Shown here: positions 5,285-6,388 of the stretch, piece by piece
Layout of the letters: each line of letters starts with the position of its first letter
Numbering within the stretch: position 1 is the first letter of the stretch
Assembly: GCA_026706505.1 (NCBI GenBank)
Contig: JAPOYQ010000049.1
Location: forward strand, 1-6,388
From: Gemmatimonadota bacterium
GTDB lineage: Bacteria; Latescibacterota; UBA2968; UBA8231
Length of the DNA: 6,388 nt
Reading direction: 5' to 3'
Translations under genes and position numbers: made by a program
The notes under the pieces: generated by a model
Databases searched by the model: none
What the model was told of the DNA's origin: nothing
The model's input: only the letters and a program-made list of their open reading frames with translations

Positions 5285-6388
5285 CTAATACTCTTCCGGC
5301 TCCGCCCGCCACCCAGGTGCCATCGCCTCGTACGTGGCACTTTCCTTGTTCCACATCAAATCCACCGAGCCAACCGGGCCGTTGCGCTGCTTGCCGATGA
5401 TGATCTGGGCAAGACCTTCAAGGCTCTCGCCGTCCGGAGACTTGAGATCGTACATCTCTGGGCGATAGATGAACATCACCACATCGGCGTCCTGCTCCAA
5501 GCTGCCCGACTCCCGCAGGTCCGATAGCTGCGGCCGCCGGTCCGTGCGGCTTTCTACGGCGCGCGACAACTGCGACAAGGCCAAAACCGGCACGTCCAAT
5601 TCTTTAGCCATGGCCTTGAGGCCGCGCGAGATATGCGAAATCTCCTGCTCGCGGCTCTGTGCCCTAACATGTCCACTCATGAGTTGCAGATAGTCGATTA
5701 TGACCATGCCGACCCCGTACTCGCGCTGCAGGCGTCGCGCCTTGGCCCGCGCTTCGAGCACCGATATGCCGGGGGTATCGTCTATGTGGATAGGGGCTTG
5801 AGCCAAGCGGTCGATATTGTGCGTTAGGTGCATCCAGTCTTCGTCGCGCAGCCGGCCGGTGCGGAGTTTGTGCAAATCGACCTTGGTCTCTGCGCTGAGC
5901 AGGCGCTGAGCCAGTTGCATCTTAGACATTTCCAAGCTGAAAATCGCCACCCCAACTCCGGTATCCACGGCCGCATTGCGCGCCAGCGTCAACGCAAGGG
6001 CCGTCTTGCCCACGCTGGGCCGCGCCGCGAGGATGACCAGATCGCCCTTCTGAAAACCCGACATTTGCTCGTTGAGATCGGCAAAGCCCGTATCCACCCC
6101 CAGGACTGTGCCCGCCCCCGCGTGAACGCGCTCAAGGTGCTCGAACGTTTCGCCCATCACCTTTTCCAGCGGCTCAAAGCCCTCGCCGATTTGGTTTTCG
6201 CTCAGGCTGAAAAGCTTCTGCTCGGCATTGTCGAGCAGGGTTTGGACATCCTCATCGGCCGCGTACGCTCGCTCAATGACTTCACTAGAGGTTTCGATCA
6301 ACTTGCGGCCAAGTGCCTTCTCCAAAACGATCCGCGCGTGAAAGTCGATATTGGCCGTCGTGGCCACTTCAGACCCCAGCTTGGCCAG
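5285..6388 (-). CDS. dnaB: Replicative DNA helicase DnaB, C-terminal part (5' end outside window)
   Basis: DnaB is the hexameric 5'-3' helicase that unwinds DNA at the replication fork. The visible 367 codons run from the linker through the whole RecA-like ATPase domain. A GTG at 6367-6365 could be mistaken for a start, but the frame stays open to the window edge (LAKLGSEV before ATTANIDFHARIV). This is the usual DnaB linker helix region, so the gene is partial and its N-terminal primase-binding domain lies outside. Numbering from that GTG codon: Walker A ARPSVGKT (115-122), FSLEMS with the catalytic Glu (143-148), Walker B VIIDYLQLM (222-230), LALSQLSRAVESR (262-274), DLRESGSLEQDAD (283-295) and KQRNGPVG (326-333). 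No intein interrupts these motifs, which are known intein sites. The C-terminus is short and acidic. It is followed 9 nt later by obg. Which family is certain; regulation cannot be seen. Confidence 0.97.
   Translation of the reverse strand: MAKLGSEVATTANIDFHARIVLEKALGRKLIETSSEVIERAYAADEDVQTLLDNAEQKLFSLSENQIGEGFEPLEKVMGETFEHLERVHAGAGTVLGVDTGFADLNEQMSGFQKGDLVILAARPSVGKTALALTLARNAAVDTGVGVAIFSLEMSKMQLAQRLLSAETKVDLHKLRTGRLRDEDWMHLTHNIDRLAQAPIHIDDTPGISVLEARAKARRLQREYGVGMVIIDYLQLMSGHVRAQSREQEISHISRGLKAMAKELDVPVLALSQLSRAVESRTDRRPQLSDLRESGSLEQDADVVMFIYRPEMYDLKSPDGESLEGLAQIIIGKQRNGPVGSVDLMWNKESATYEAMAPGWRAEPEEY

Noticed and set aside
4616..5527. 303-codon open frame on the + strand across obg and dnaB
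   Set aside because: It lies antisense to two certain genes, has no recognisable domain, and its composition is what antisense frames in GC-rich DNA produce.
6365..6367. GTG as a start codon for a short, N-terminally truncated DnaB
   Set aside because: The frame is open to the window edge, and the residues before the GTG match the DnaB linker region, so the gene simply continues outside.
1..6388. A defence island, mobile element or CRISPR system
   Set aside because: No transposase, integrase, nuclease, repeat-spacer array or tRNA-associated attachment site is visible; gene content is mainly housekeeping and metabolic.

Overview
This is a gene-dense, visibly GC-rich bacterial segment with no RNA genes, insertion sequences or CRISPR repeats. 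Two housekeeping genes anchor it as chromosomal: replicative helicase DnaB (5' end beyond the right edge) and the ribosome-associated GTPase Obg. Obg lacks the extra C-terminal OCT domain. Nothing visible fixes the phylum. The sugar-nucleotide-type SDR next to a PF04909-type amidohydrolase recalls large environmental genomes (Latescibacterota, Planctomycetota, Poribacteria and similar), but this is a memory-based impression with low confidence.

Layout from right to left. (1) dnaB and obg run leftward as a two-gene unit with a 9-nt gap, closed by a clear intrinsic terminator at 4204-4234. (2) A rightward amidohydrolase gene (3351-4193) converges on that terminator. (3) Across a 35-bp divergent gap, a leftward cluster begins: thrB (homoserine kinase), an NAD-dependent epimerase/dehydratase-like SDR with Arg where the catalytic Lys is expected, and a 298-residue helical protein of unknown function. 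The genes are 6 and 2 nt apart, so they look co-transcribed and translationally coupled. (4) A small leftward gene (13-408) with a YHGT motif resembles ADP-ribosyltransferase-fold proteins. It appears to have its own promoter and a strong ribosome binding site. Its last codons are built from one arm and the loop of a perfect 24-bp inverted repeat at the window edge.

How the genes work together: dnaB and obg serve replication and ribosome assembly or growth control. ThrB makes O-phosphohomoserine for threonine synthesis. Its partners, an SDR and a toroid-like helical protein, are not threonine genes and suggest a small-molecule or sugar-related role that cannot be fixed from sequence alone. 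No defence system or clearly novel machine is evident. The items most worth checking are the edge palindrome, the small YHGT protein, and the thrB-SDR-helical protein unit.
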